The notes under the pieces: generated by a model
What the model saw: only the letters and a program-made list of their open reading frames with translations
Told to the model about the DNA's origin: nothing
The model's database searches: none
Assembly (NCBI RefSeq): GCF_016086655.4
Contig: NC_052135.2
Span: forward strand, 53,927,671 to 53,991,670
DNA length: 64,000 nt
Direction of reading: 5' to 3'
Source of the DNA: Lepeophtheirus salmonis
Taxonomy: Eukaryota; Arthropoda; Copepoda; Siphonostomatoida; Caligidae
Position numbers and translations under genes: made by a program
Shown here: one piece after another, positions 1 through 11,504 of the stretch
How the letters are laid out: each line of letters opens with the position of its first letter
How positions within the stretch are numbered: position 1 is the stretch's first letter

Positions 1-430
1 TAACGAAAAAGAAGAAAGAAACTGAAGAAGAACACAGTAACCCTGACAATTTGAAGAATGTTTTGGAGAAGAGGAACGTAGCTGTCATTAATGGTGTGTC
101 AGTACTTATTTAGGACCAAAGACTACAGTTATGTCTCGGCTCAGTCTAGTTCAGTCTCGTATATCAGTCCTAAAAACTATTAAAGTTCAGTTATTTGATG
201 ACGTCACTAAACTGGATTTTTTTTTCTTAATCAGTTTTATTACTCACAGTCCAAAGGAGTGATAAGACCATTCCAAAGACCAGACTGGACCGAATAAATA
301 AGAACTGAAACAGCATTAGATGTGATGGCGTTTTATTCGATTAACTACATTCAGCAACAAAAGGAAAGACATAAACACAATTCCCACTCCGTATCCAACA
401 AAAACTGTTGATGTACAATTATACTCTTAA
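1..430 (+). repeat. Family A interspersed repeat, split by a family B insertion
   Basis: Family A is the commonest repeat here, with about 17 copies or fragments. In this orientation its landmarks are GTAACCCTGA, TTTGAAGAATGTTTTGGAGA, AGCTGTCATGACG, an AATTACTCC block, a GAGTCCAACAAGGACTTAC block, and an end of AATTTACAACCCT in complete copies. Bases 1-93 carry the first landmarks. The repeat resumes after position 313 with GGCGTTTTATTCGATTAACT and CCCACTCCGTAT. It fades near 430, where the usual 3' half is missing or unrecognisable. It has no coding capacity. It could be a MITE, since an inverse of the end motif occurs at 42225 and 50741. Confidence 0.75.
94..313 (+). mobile_element. Family B hAT-like MITE inserted in family A
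   Basis: This 220-bp element has imperfect terminal inverted repeats: TGTGTCAGTACTTATTTA on the left and, on the reverse strand of the right end, TGTTTCAGTTCTTATTTA (16 of 18 identical). Direct 8-bp flanks, cattaatg (86-93) and cattagat (314-321), agree at the first five bases and look like a decayed target duplication; an 8-bp duplication is typical of hAT elements. The interior is rich in GTCC/GGAC words and has TGATGACGTCAC near the middle, as in the copies at 19.6 and 53.7 kb. There is no ORF, so it would be non-autonomous. Confidence 0.65.
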
Positions 431-483
431 GACTTATGACCGCCAAAAATCCTTTGTGCAAACTTCTGTGTTTCATAAGCACA

Positions 484-893
484 CTAGACCTATTCTAAAA
501 TATACTTTTTTGAATTTTGATATGTTTCTGCATTTTTCACCATGCTTTAAGATATAAAAAAGCTTGAAAATCATTTTTTAGGGATATAAGTAGGTCTTAT
601 ACCCTGCCTCAACTAGATGGTTCTCTTTACCTTCATTTTACTTGATAGTCTTAATACTTAGATAGTTAAATATATAAAAAGTATTATTCAAAAATGTGTT
701 TTATACGTTTTTGTCCAAAAACTATACAAAATCATCAAAAAAGGTATTTTGGAAAAACTTTAAGGTCCATGACGTAGGGTATAAGACATACTTAGATCCA
801 TAAAAAAATATTTCTGAGCTTCTCACATCTTAAAGCATGGAAAAAATGCAGAAACATATTATAGTTCAAAAAAATATATTTTTGAATAGGTCT
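484..893. repeat. Foldback element with roughly 120-bp inverted arms
   Basis: The left arm (484-605) and right arm (776-893) are inverted copies of each other around a 170-bp spacer. Shared words include AGACCTATTC at the outer end, ATATGTTTCTGCATTTTT, CATGCTTTAAGAT and GTCTTATACCCT at the inner end. The arms are similar along their whole length with scattered mismatches and small indels. There is no ORF. It could be a foldback transposon or a MITE made of long terminal inverted repeats. Confidence 0.7.
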
Positions 894-922
894 AAAACAC
901 ACCCACGAGTGGGTGTGTTTTA
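893..922. repeat. Perfect 14-bp stem palindrome
   Basis: TAAAACACACCCAC is followed by GA and then its exact reverse complement. It abuts the outer end of the foldback's right arm, so it may be part of that element's terminus. A transcription terminator reading is not meaningful in this eukaryotic context. Confidence 0.8.
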
Positions 923-944
923 TCATTAGCGATTATATTTTTGT

Positions 945-1300
945 AGATCACGAGGAGAAGGCGGGAGAGAGACCTATGTTATTCTTAATCAAGACTGTTC
1001 ATTAGCTGTTTGATATATATTTTTATTCTTACAGAAGGGGGGTGTAAAATTAATATCTATTTAGAGTTATGTTTTATCGAGATTTGTACAAGATCCTCCA
1101 AGGCATGAATAGCAATGTGATTTTGTGATTTTATGGAGAACATGAGGAGAAGGCTGGCGTGAAACTTCTGGTTATTACTTAATTAAGAACCAAGTTAATA
1201 TAAGCTACTTGTTACTTGATTTTTTTTTTTTTTTTTGTGGGGGAGAAAATTAATTACTGCTATAAAGAGGAGATCTTTTAGATTTAAAATAGCACTAGTG
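945..1300. repeat. Imperfect tandem duplication, unit about 190 bp
   Basis: Two successive units share the same order of words: a GAGGAGAAGGC start, TTATT plus TTAAT, an AAGAC or AAGAA tract, AAGCTACT or TAGCTGTTTG, a T-run, a G-run followed by AAAATTAAT, and GATC with a purine-rich tract. Unit 1 is about 945-1135 and unit 2 about 1136-1300. A T-run of about 18 lies in unit 2. No coding potential is seen. Confidence 0.5.
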
Positions 1301-4034
1301 GAAGGAAAGTTATATAATTAAATAAAAAATATAAATTTTTAGAAGAATTTACACCAAAGTTAAGCGATAATTCTTTTTATCAAAGGAGATATCAACCTTA
1401 CCATGATCTATTTAAGAATGAGCAATAAAAAAATAAAAGCACTATTCTTTTCACTAAACTGTGTTCTTTCTTCATGAATGAAAGCTTAGTAAAATAAAAA
1501 ATACAGCTGTTTTTCCAAACTACAAAATCTCACACGCAGGTTAGGTCATATTTTTTACATTTATTTAACTAATAAATGGCAAATTAAACCAAAATAAATC
1601 AATCCATCAAAATAAGAAATCAAGTTTATACCTCTGCGATTTAGTAGCAAAATACATATCCAGAAGGACTGTTTAACTTCCAGCGTGTTTGGAATACAGA
1701 TGAACGGTGTTTGTACTACAGAAAAACTCAGTATGATTTTAAACGATATTTAGGAATAAAAACATTATGAAATACAAAAAATCAAAGCTTAAAGTAAAGT
1801 TTTTATCAGAAGAAAATAATTTCATGGAGTAATTTGATTTTATCAAAAAAAAAAAAAATTTCTTCTTACTGCATGAAGTATGAGATTTTGTCCGATTTTG
1901 ACTGATTACAGAGCCCTGTACTGGTCATTCTTGTACATCAAACAGTGCTTATAGAGCGTTTTCACATTTGGGAGCATAAACAACCATTTTGTTATACCAA
2001 AAACACTTTTTTCTTTAATACTAAAGAATATAGTGAACTAATGGATCTCAAAATTGGACCAACAAGTACAAGAACTTGAACTTTATTTTTATATATAAAA
2101 TGTATCGCTCAATCGTCTTTTTTTATTATATTATATACGGCACTAAAGTGTATTTAAAACAACTTATTACATCGTCATACGATCTTATTTCCGTGTTGAA
2201 GCTAAAAGTTAACTATTACTAGGGAAATCATGAGATATTTATCTTTAATTATTTTACTCTCTTAGTGTTTAATCGATTTTTTTTTAAATGTTTACAATCC
2301 CAACCATTTGTAGGGATTTTCAGTATATATTAATTTTGATGATATTCAAATATTACAGCTTATCATTTGCAGCATTTAGTATTCAATGCAGAGGTTGAGT
2401 CCTTTTTTTATTTATTAATAAAACGATTCCATTGAGTTTTATAGAAGTTACTAGAATTTTGCCTATTTTATGTGGTAACAATATCAATTTTGAGCCCTGA
2501 AAATGGTGTCTCCATCAATTATGATGTAATTAATGACGTTAGTGAAAGCGCTTTATTGTACATATATTGCAAATATGGTTATAATGGATCCAAGAACTGT
2601 TGGTAAAAATGAATAAAGGCAGGATTTATTATTATTTCTTTGCAAAGTAGGACTTCTTTTAGTACCAGTTACATTGGAATGTACTTGTACCTACATGACA
2701 TGTGTCTAGTAAGAAAAAAAAACAATATTTTAAATTGTCTGGAAAATAGACACATCACAACGTACAAATGTCAAGTGCTGTTTGATATGTTATTATATGT
2801 ATATATTTCTTCACTGAAAGTTATTGTATTTTAAATATGCATTAGTGTACTATGTACATTGTATATTCCAAATGCTAATAGGTTATTGGAATTTCCGTTC
2901 TTCATAATTCCGGATCTCAATATTAGGTTTTTCATGTATTCAGAATCTGATTTGATTTAATTGTACCCTCTTTGCATAAGAACTGAGGACTTGGGCACAA
3001 GTAACATTTAAGTAATGTGACCTCTTAACTCGTAGTTAAAGGACTCGCTACTCAACTAAAAGTTAAAACATTTATACTTGGCTCAAGCCCATATGCATCC
3101 TTAGAGCCCACTTTTTCAAGAAGGATGATTATTACAGGTGAGACTCGATATAATACAGAATTTACCTTTCGATTATGTCCTGAGTGATTAAATCTAGACC
3201 TATTTTTAGATCGATATTTTGGTCCAGACTGCGATCTTGGACCATGACTGATATTTAATATTTTCCTAATCGAGAACCACTTTATGTTTGTCTCAATCTA
3301 TGGACCGATTTTATCACTTTCATGATCGATGAGTTGTATAAATATAATTTGTGCAACACATTTAATTTCATATATAATTACTGCATGTCAATTTTTATCA
3401 AATCGAAACCCACATGATTTCATCAACCATACATCTACATATACAACCGTTTTGACCAAATATTAAATTAGACAGATCCATATGAATTATTTTGTTAGAT
3501 CGATCGGGACCATTTTTTCATTGAGTACGGTCCTGATTGAACTTATTTAAGGACTGCATTAGTTCGGTCCACTAAAAATCATAACGGTGTCAGACCGGTC
3601 TAGAATGTTCAGACAGAAACTCAATATTAATGATAATGCTGTCATCAATTTATGACGTCATTTATTATAAAAACTGTACCCATGTTAGAATTGGTTACTG
3701 CGCTCATATTCAAGATGAAAAAACATTCCTTAATTCAAATAAATATGACTAATTAAAAACCGCCGCTTATTTAATTTTGAATCAGAGTAATAGAGCCTTG
3801 ATGAACTGCAAATACCAAATCAACTCAGAATCGAATTTTCAAAAAATTTGCAACTTGACTTGAAGCAGCTTCCAAAGACAATTGTGTTACCTACCTAACT
3901 ATATGCAAATCTTACGTATTATAAATAGATATCCCTTTGCAAAATTTTGTTAAAATCTTATCTAAAAATGTTACGAGTGATATAACCCCATCAGAAAACC
4001 AAAATTCATTGAAATTTACCTACAATTACAAAAA
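1301..4034. other. AT-rich stretch without recognisable genes
   Basis: I see no exon, RNA gene or well-defined repeat here; short ORFs look random in base composition. A tract at about 3180-3670 has many GGTCC, GGACC and GATCGAT words plus TATGACGTCA near its end. It may be a badly decayed relative of family B, but I could not define its ends. Confidence 0.5.
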
Positions 4035-4394
4035 GTGTAAAAAGTAAAAAAAAATGTTCCAAAAATTCCAATTTGAAGAATTTTTTGGAAGGGAGTAGCT
4101 TAGCTGTCATGATGTTTCATTACATTACCTACTAGCAGCTATTATGACAAGGAAATAAACTTAAATCTCACTTTATATTAAGCAAGGACAAAGGCAAGAA
4201 TTACTCTGTTTTTATCTTCATTTCTACTCTGAGTCCAACAAGGACTTACAATTATAACTAGGGAAGTGAAAAGAATTGAAATAATATGAAAGAATAATTT
4301 TATCAGCTTTGAATATAAAAATAAAACAATGCCTAGTTTTCCAATAACAACAACAAAAAATGGCTTCTAGAAAAGGCTTAAGATGTACAACCCT
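4035..4394 (+). repeat. Family A repeat, near-complete copy
   Basis: It carries the main landmarks in order: TTTGAAGAATTTTTTGGAAG, TAGCTTAGCTGTCATGATG, GGAAATAAAC, CAAGAATTACTC, GAGTCCAACAAGGACTTAC, TATAACTAGGG, the ATGAAAGAATAA block, and an end in GTACAACCCT. At about 360 bp it is one of the longest copies and useful for defining the unit. A short ORF on the other strand through it is a by-product of the repeat. Confidence 0.75.
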
Positions 4395-5820
4395 ATTCCT
4401 TAGAATGATACCTAACATCTTTTAAAATAATTCTTCATTAAAATCATATTAGTAATTTATTTGTACTGTCGTATATAATTAAACCTTTTGATATTTTGTC
4501 TTCCTTTCAAGTCATTGCAAATGTTTTTAAAGTTATTTCCATCTTGATTTGCATTACATTTTGACTTGATATTTATATATGCATTAAAAAAACTTAATTT
4601 AATTTCCATTCATTAATTACTTTTGACATATCTTATGATTAAAATATTATTAATAATAAATAATTGATCCAATCTCTCTCGATTTTCTAATAATAAATAA
4701 AATGAATATTTAAGTTTACAAAATAAATAAATACATTAAATCTTCCAGTAATTCTTAATGAAAGTTTATAATTGGAACATGTTCTAATGCATTTTTTTCT
4801 TTATGTAAAATAATGGCAATGATTCCCTTTAGTCTACTTTATGCGAATCTGCAATCGTTTCATTGTGAAAATTAATTAAAACATTAATGAAGTTTTAGTA
4901 TATGGAAAAAAAAACATAAAGGTACTTTGAAAATGCGACATATTTATTAATTGTTTCTATGGTATGAATTAAAGTAATAATGAAGTCCACAGTGATAGCT
5001 GATTTTGGTACAAGTTGACGTCATCCTCTATATACAGCAACTAGTCGAATAAAATGAAATGTGAATTTTTTGTTTTGTTTTGTTTTTTTCCGCAAAGAAG
5101 CTGTGGAATCTTCATTCGGCATATTTTATTACTATGATTGAGTGAGAACTATAATATCTATGGTAGAGAGTATGTTCTATAGCCATTAAATATAGCTAAA
5201 GTCTCAAGGTGTGAGCTTAGCTCATTTCTCCTAGAATGAAAGGAGAAAATCACTTCAAGTTTGAGGCGATAATATTAAATACTCTTATGATAATATATGA
5301 TTAGAGATCAAAAATCACTCTTCTTCCTGGAGATCTCAATAACAAAATTGAAATAGATTGGCCTAATGGATTAATAAACTTTATTAAATTATATAGGTAT
5401 TTTTATTATATAAAGGGGACCTTTCCCCATTTTTAACAACTCATGAATCCTCTATTACTAGAACTTTTAATAACTTGACAAAACTCCATCCTTCTGAACT
5501 TATTTTGTCTAGGATGATTCAATTATTTAAATGGAAACTAATGACAATAAAATTGAAAAAAAAAAAAAAACTGTCAATTACCAACCACTTGAAGCCGTTA
5601 TTGATGGCAATGGTCTTCACATTCAAAAATTATATATCCTTAATATCATTATTATAACTCATATATATAAAGTTGTTTTGGTTATTATACGTCATTGTTT
5701 AATTTGTTAATTTTTATCTCCAAAATTTTACATGACGTTAGCGCGTTAAAATCAATTAAATTCGGGAGAGATTTTATTTCATAGATGCAATCATGGATTT
5801 TTTGAGACAAAGAATACTTA
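4395..5820. other. AT-rich stretch, nothing recognised
   Basis: Homopolymer runs and random short ORFs only. I see no splice-bounded coding block or repeat landmark. Confidence 0.5.
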
Positions 5821-5824
5821 CAAA

Positions 5825-6010
5825 TCCTACATGAGGATAATGAGAAAGGAGGGATTAGTTTAAAAATAAAAGGAAAAAATCAGTCAACCTCATTTTTTAC
5901 TACATATTTTATGAAAAGAAGAAAAACAAGCTAAGCTGTCTACGTGTTTATTCAATGTCTCTAAAATTCCATGGTACACTTTTTAATCATCTCCTTCAAG
6001 AGGAGTTGCA
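5825..6010 (+). repeat. Family I repeat, copy 1
   Basis: It matches 13860-14040 in the same orientation: AAGGAG, a run of AAAAATA words, CATTTTTTACTACAT (CATTTTTTACTCAAT in the other copy), AAAAACAAGCTAAGCTGT, a TTATTC motif, and CTAAAATTCCA. It is noncoding and of unknown type. The AAGCTAAGCTGT word is also in family A, so a distant relationship is possible. Confidence 0.5.
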
Positions 6011-6607
6011 ATGAAACCCATAGTTTTTTTCAGCTTTTTTTTTTTTTTTTTAATGTTAATTTTAGTGATAAATTAGTGTTTATTCTTATAAAATTTGTAT
6101 ATTTTAGTCCTCAAGATGAGGAACAACAACACTGCTGATTCACGCGATTTCTTTTTCTTTTTTGTATACTTATCCTTTTTTAGCAAGAATAAATATGAAA
6201 AATATCAAGTTATTCAATTTAATAATCATTGCAGAGGATTCAAGAGTATTCACATTGAGCAATTTGACAAAAACTATATGTGAATTTATTGAAAGTCTAT
6301 CTTTGTCACGTGTCAATGGAGTGCGAAGTAAATATTATATCAGCGATTCAGTGTACATATGTATTTTTATATGAATATAAATTATATATATATATTGTCT
6401 ATACATTAATATATGTATGTTTAAAAGATTACTCCAAAACCTCTTTAACAAGGAAATTCGAGAACCTGTCAGAAAACAACAAAAAAAGTTGTTGAATAAT
6501 CAATGATTGATGTGACCTCATTACTCAAAAGTCAGTCACTTAGTTTACAAATTTTTGTTTATTCAAGTATACATATATATGTACATAAACTTACTTATGA
6601 TGTTTTA
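6011..6607. other. AT-rich stretch, nothing recognised
   Basis: Contains a T-run (near 6040), TA microsatellite-like DNA near 6390, and overlapping random ORFs in two frames. No support for a gene. Confidence 0.5.
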
Positions 6608-7110
6608 CACAAATTCGCCAGGGGCGTTGGCAGGGTGGGATGGAGGGACTGAAGCTCTTCCAGCCACAATATCCAAATTTCAAAAAATATTATTTTTTCA
6701 AAAAAAACATTTTTTTTTTTAAATTGACGAATTACATTGAGTTTTGCCAAACCACAATTGGCATAAGAACTGGTCCATGAGAGACAACATAATTAATTTT
6801 AAACCAAGTCTCAGATAAAAGAAAAAAGACAGTTTTCCAAATTTTATATGAAAAAATTTAGTTTTTGAAAAAAAAAATATCTTTCTGTTAATATTTATGT
6901 ATTTTTAGTGAATTTTTTAATTTTTTGTAAAAAACTATAGAATTTTAAATTTTTTTCCTAATAAATGTCATAATAGAAACAAAATAATATTTCAAATTTT
7001 AATTTTTCCTAACTATTCATATTTAAATTTTTTTTTTTCAAAAAAATTGATATTTTTCTGAATAACTATGAATTTTTGAATGTTTTTATTCTATTTTTTC
7101 CGAATAAATA
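6608..7110 (+). repeat. Family F repeat: G-rich head and T/A-rich body
   Basis: It starts with GCCAGGGGCGTTGGCAGG, then GGATGGAGGGACTG, followed by 450 bp of alternating oligo-T and oligo-A words (AATTTTT, TTTTTCAAAAAA, TTTTTCCTAATAA). A second head is at 7295. A reverse-oriented relative seems to lie at 31280-31510 and a body-only relative at 62000-62130. Noncoding. Confidence 0.55.
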
Positions 7111-7128
7111 TATATATATATATAAAAG

Positions 7129-7245
7129 CGTATTGTATCCGACTTATTTGACGAACATATATCCAAAAAAGACATCGTCGGCATCAATGTGAGGACCGTC
7201 CGCAATAATCAGCTTGCCAAGGAAGTTGGTAATTTCTTAAAATAG
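7129..7245 (+). pseudogene. Tc1/mariner transposase HTH fragment (tentative)
   Basis: An open stretch of 38 codons reads RIVSDLFDEHISKKDIVGIN followed by VRTVRNNQLAKEVGNFLK and a stop. The pattern RIV-DLF, then SKKDI-GI, then RTV resembles the first helix-turn-helix of Tc1/mariner-type transposases, where DNA binding at the element ends occurs. A stop lies just upstream, and nothing downstream continues the protein. It sits between two family F heads. It is a fragment at best and could be coincidental. Confidence 0.4.
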
Positions 7246-7294
7246 CTGATGAAGACGACAAAGAATTGTTCTTCTTTTTTTTTTTTTAAATCTC

Positions 7295-7530
7295 CGATAA
7301 GGGGCGTCGTCTGCAAGATAGGGGGGATGGAGGGACTGTAGCCTCAAAAGCCCTCAAATTAAGGATTTTTTTTACAAGAAAATTTAATATGTTTTCCAAA
7401 AATAAAATATTTGAAATTAAATTTTTCAAATTTTATTTTTATTAAATTAAATTTTACAAATTTGTTTCAAAAAACCAAGACCTCCCCAAAATATAATCTT
7501 GCAGTTGCCCTTGCAGCCAGTTGAGAAAGG
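7295..7530 (+). repeat. Family F repeat, short copy
   Basis: The head AGGGACTGTAGCC follows GGGGCGTCGTCTGC, then a body of AAAATTTAATATG, TTTTCCAAAAATAAAA and similar words. It ends around an inverted G/C-rich motif (CTCCCCAAAATATAATCTTG, CAGTTGCCCTTGCAGC). Copy 1 at 6608 shares the head. Confidence 0.5.
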
Positions 7531-8285
7531 AAGGCTAGTTATCTTAATATAGAGTTCTTTAACACAAGCATGACGATGGTATTGTACTTTCCTTAGGGGA
7601 TTATAGGTATCAAAAATATTTTTATTCAACAAATATAACTTAATTTGCCTCAAAAGTTATTTCGAAATTTAATGAACATTTAGACTCTTTTAAATAATAA
7701 TACTAGGTATATAGTAAAACGACACACTGTAGTTTATCGACTCCCAGTGGACTGTTGTTATCAAAAATAATTCCAGAACAGTTTCAAAATTTTTAGTTTG
7801 TTTAGTAAATCACTACAAATATTGACTTACTGGCAGACATCAAAAGAGTTAATTCTGAAATATGAACTCATAAATATGAGTTCATATTTGAACAAGTAAA
7901 AATTGTTGTATGCAAAAATAAATCCATTGACTGCTGAGGTAGTTTAAACTATTTTAGGATAATTAAAAATACAATTACCCCGAAACTTCGATTAAATGGT
8001 GTCATAAACGATACGATCGTCTTTCTAGTGTTAAAATGTGAATATGTAATCAATGAATTGATTCTGTAAGGACTTTAAGAGAGTTAGAAATGCGCTAATT
8101 TAAAAAGAAAAATTATTAGCTTATAAATATTTTTGGGTTTATTATAGATCAAAATATAATTAACTCACTAACTCTAAAATTCCTATTCTACAATATTCGT
8201 ATATGAGGTCACTTTATCGACAGAGTTACATTAATATATCCTACCACTTTGTAAAATAAAATGAAACGAAAATTAATTTGGTAAT
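7531..8285. other. Gene-free stretch with one perfect palindrome
   Basis: No coding or repeat landmark is seen except the palindrome at 7858-7889, listed separately. Short ORFs here are random. Confidence 0.5.
7858..7889. repeat. Perfect 15-bp stem palindrome
   Basis: AAATATGAACTCATA, two bases (AA), then its exact reverse complement. It is not at the edge of any repeat I can define. Its role is unknown, and it could be the closed end of a small foldback. Confidence 0.8.
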
Positions 8286-8640
8286 ACTTACAATTTGAAA
8301 AATATTTAGGAAAAGAGCTGCTTCTCTATTCGGACGTTTATATTTGATCAGCTACAAGAATCCGTGAAACAAGGGAATAAACACAATTCCAACTTCTTAT
8401 ATAGTAAGGACATAAATGCTGGAAGAAATATGATGTTCATCCTGAATTCTAGTCTCAGTCCGACAAGGATAACTCTCCAGTAAACACTTATTGTTACTCT
8501 CCGTCTTTCATGAGCGCACGCACTAAAAATTACCTTATGGTTAGATATTCTGCTTCCAGGAGTAAAATAATAATCGTAACAGATTTGGAAATAAAAGAGT
8601 AACTCCCACTTTTTAGGACATATTTCTTACACCTTTAGTT
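8286..8640 (+). repeat. Family A repeat, diverged copy
   Basis: Landmarks: ACAATTTGAAAAATATTTAG, AAAGAGCTGCTT, GGGAATAAACACAATTCC, GTCTCAGTCCGACAAGGAT, TTGTTACTCTCCGTC and TTCATGAGCGCACGCAC. It is more diverged than the 4.0-kb copy and lacks a clean 3' end. Confidence 0.65.
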
Positions 8641-8827
8641 AAAGTCTAAAAAAACAAACAAAGTTTATCTCTATATATGTATGAATCTTTGTACCAAGTA
8701 AACCCATTTTTGATTTAAGACAATTTTGCAGTTGTTTAGGATGCTTCAATGATGCTATATACAGAGTGCACTTTATATAGTGATCCTTCATTTATATCTA
8801 ATCATATAAATCGCTACGTCGTATACG

Positions 8828-8900
8828 TATAAGTAAGGGGGATGTAAAATCAAATTCAATTTTAGCTCTACTTTTCAGATGCAAAATGATCTTTTAAATA
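8828..8900 (+). repeat. Family G repeat fragment
   Basis: GGGGGATGTAAAATCAAATT, TTTTAGCTCTACTTTTCAGA, TGCAAAATGATCTTTTAA. The same words are found inverted at 10101-10188 (TTAAAAGATCATATTGCATC and GGGGCTAAAATTTGATTTG). Noncoding. Confidence 0.6.
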
Positions 8901-9261
8901 CATTTGACTTTTTTTTAAATTTAGTTTTTCATTTTAAATGCACAAATTACATAAGAAATAAATGAAGTAAGAAGTATCACGTCAAAAGATCACATAAATA
9001 AACATTTTAGTTTATAATTATTCCTCTCCAAAAATACCTACCCACATTACTGATCTAAAACAACTAAAATAGAATCCCTCAACATACAGAATTTAGAACA
9101 CATATGCAAGCAAATAAATAAAACCAAAACAAGAGCAAATACGAATAATATACGAAGTAATCCCCCATTAAAAGTACAAACTGTCTCCATTGTAAGGCTA
9201 TTTCTTTTTAAGATCTTAAAATCCACTTTAAAGAGTCTAAATATTTGGCAAACATTGAGGA

Positions 9262-9640
9262 GTAATATCTAATAAAATCGCCTCCATATTTCCATCCAAA
9301 TCAAGAGGTGTCCGGAACCTTGAAAGAGAAGGCAGCATACCTTGCAAAAGCTGAGATGATAACAGTTCTTACTTTTTCGGCAGCTAAGGTTCATAATTTC
9401 TAATTTCACTAGCAATAAGAGCTTTGGAATTCAATATTCCTAATTCTAAACGCCTTCGTCTTTCCTGCGGATTCCTTTCGTTTAGAAAGCCCCCGAAAAA
9501 CCAGTACCTTTGTGAATTTTAACTATTGGTCGTTTAGTCCATTTACATTTAAGGAAATGAATACTTTTAGAATTCAAACACTGGGAGAAGTTAAAAGTTT
9601 TTCCACATTCTTTACATGGAGTATTATAAAAAATAAGGCC
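9262..9640 (-). pseudogene. Coding-like repeat H, copy 1 (unknown protein)
   Basis: On the minus strand about 45 codons read through TPCKECGKTFNFSQ and KWTKRPIVKIHKG before a stop. A shifted frame then carries SEIRNYEP, and further on a stretch resembling RYAAFSFKV. The later part matches 20545-20740 on the same strand (SKDPKLGT, YAAFF). The shared stretch suggests a decayed mobile-element or multicopy protein. The CxxC...HxxxC spacing is not a canonical C2H2 finger, so I do not call one. Function unknown. Confidence 0.35.
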
Positions 9641-10100
9641 ATCCGAGATTTAAAACTACACATAATTTTTTTTTCGTCATAAATATATAGTAAGATCTCT
9701 CTATTTTTTGTATCCCAAGATTTCGGGTGATCTAAAAATTGTGTTAAAATTTTCACATATCCCAGTAACATTACTCTTAAAATCTATCTTCAAATTTTTT
9801 CGTTATAATACAATAGAAGATTGAATTAACAGGTCACACAAAAATGGAACACCCTAGTAATTACGCTAAAATAAAAATTTAGCAGGATTTGACCTTTTTT
9901 GTGACGTTTGACCTTTTATACGACTTTAAAACTGTACTTTATTAACTTAAAATATTATATATATATTACTTTAAGCATAAAAAGGCTTTAATGAGTACGA
10001 TATTTGCTTAGTACTTAGACAACAGATAAACAAAATTCGCATTCATGAGTGAAAATGTAATTTTGGGGGTAGGAGAAGGGGTTGGCCGGATTTTTTTTTT
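9641..10100. other. AT-rich stretch, nothing recognised
   Basis: A short direct repeat, TTTGACCTTTT, occurs twice near 9888-9915. No gene or repeat landmark otherwise. Confidence 0.45.
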
Positions 10101-10188
10101 GTAGAGGTCTTAAAAGATCATATTGCATCCGAAAAGTGGGGCTAAAATTTGATTTGCTCATTTTCATGAATTACCCGTGTATAAGTCC
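10101..10188 (-). repeat. Family G repeat fragment, inverted
   Basis: Reverse complement of the words at 8828-8900, including GGTCTTAAAAGATCATATTG and GTGGGGCTAAAATTTG. It directly precedes a partial family A copy. Confidence 0.55.
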
Positions 10189-10189
10189 T

Positions 10190-10310
10190 CGACATTACCT
10201 TCCGTCATTCATGAGTACTAAGATTGTCTTTTCTCAAGAATATCGATATAAATGATAGAAGCTTTTAAAAATAAAAAATCATGCTCGGGTTGCAACTACA
10301 AAAATTATAT
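10190..10310 (+). repeat. Family A repeat, 3'-half fragment
   Basis: CATTACCTTCCGTCATTCAT, GAGTACTAAGATTG, TCAAGAATATCGATATAAAT, then a CTCGGGTTG block. These are the last third of family A; the first two thirds are absent. Confidence 0.6.
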
Positions 10311-11500
10311 CTCCCTTTCTGGGTACGTGATATTTTATATAATACTATTGATAGAGGTACATCATACTGGTGTTTAAAAAGATACAATATATCTTTGGAA
10401 GTAGGTATTTTCTTTCGAATCTCTCAGCATGCTCCATTTATCAGATCCTAATAAATCATTCTGTTTGTTACTTTAATCGACTTTTGTTGTTCATTTACAA
10501 GCAAAGGCACGTACATATGAATGTTTGTAAATATAAGCCACCCTTTAGGAGTAGAGAAAACAAGCAAAATGATAGGAACAGATGTCCTTTATACTGAGTT
10601 GACTAGCTATCTATAGCAATCATAAATTAACTGACTCGAGAGGGGGTTTCGCTTATAATCTGCTTATTTGTAGGTTTATTATTTATTTTAACAGATGGGA
10701 ACTCATTCGAATTACAACCAAACGTACTCTCAATCTATATTAATTTCCACAGCAGTAATATAATATTTTATTTTCATTTCTTGATTATCTTAAATATATG
10801 TAAACGTATGTAGGTATATTTTCTTATAGATGAATCCCCTACCTCTCTAAATCATCGACTTACAAACGATCTACAATGACCTCCAACTCCTTTAGGGTTA
10901 ATTTATGCATATTTTTATCAAATTATATGATCAGAGATATAATATATGAAATATTGGGTGTGCATTTATTACAGGTCGAGTAGTTTTTTTGTGGTGAGCT
11001 TATTTTCAGCGAATATATATATATTTGAAAATTTATTTGCAACGACTTACTCATTTATAAGGATTGTAAGATCTGATGAGATGATATTATACAATATATA
11101 CATATACATTTCTCAAAATTGAGTGTAGATTGTGCTTTTATTTTCAACGAATTATCATCAATTTCTATCAACAAATTATTTGTATTCACCCGTGTATTGC
11201 AAAGTACACTTCAAATAGCCAAAATTGATTGTCACACTAAATAATGATAAATTAATTAAATTGTTCTTGAAATTGGCCATATCAGGACTAATATAAATCT
11301 CGTAAATCAAATTAAGATTCTAAACTTAGCTAAGTTCTAAGGAATATTAACTTATCCCACAAATTTGAATTGACCCAAATATGTCAACATATGAACTATT
11401 GAGTTGCATGTATTCAGAGCAGTCCATTAAAATCTAAACACCTTGAATTTTAAACTAAAAGAGATCAAAAGAACTCAAAAGACTAATTTAAAAGAGTCTT
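10311..11500. other. AT-rich stretch, nothing recognised
   Basis: TA-rich microsatellite-like tracts near 11015-11105 and random ORFs only. Confidence 0.5.
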
Positions 11501-11504
11501 GGAA

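Noticed and set aside
893..922. Rho-independent-type terminator
   Set aside because: The sequence is eukaryotic and the hairpin adjoins a foldback repeat, not a gene end.
9400..9655. C2H2-like zinc finger (CKECGKTF...HFLKC) on the minus strand
   Set aside because: The Cys-His spacing is too long, the last ligand is Cys, and the frame stops soon after. It is treated only as part of repeat H.
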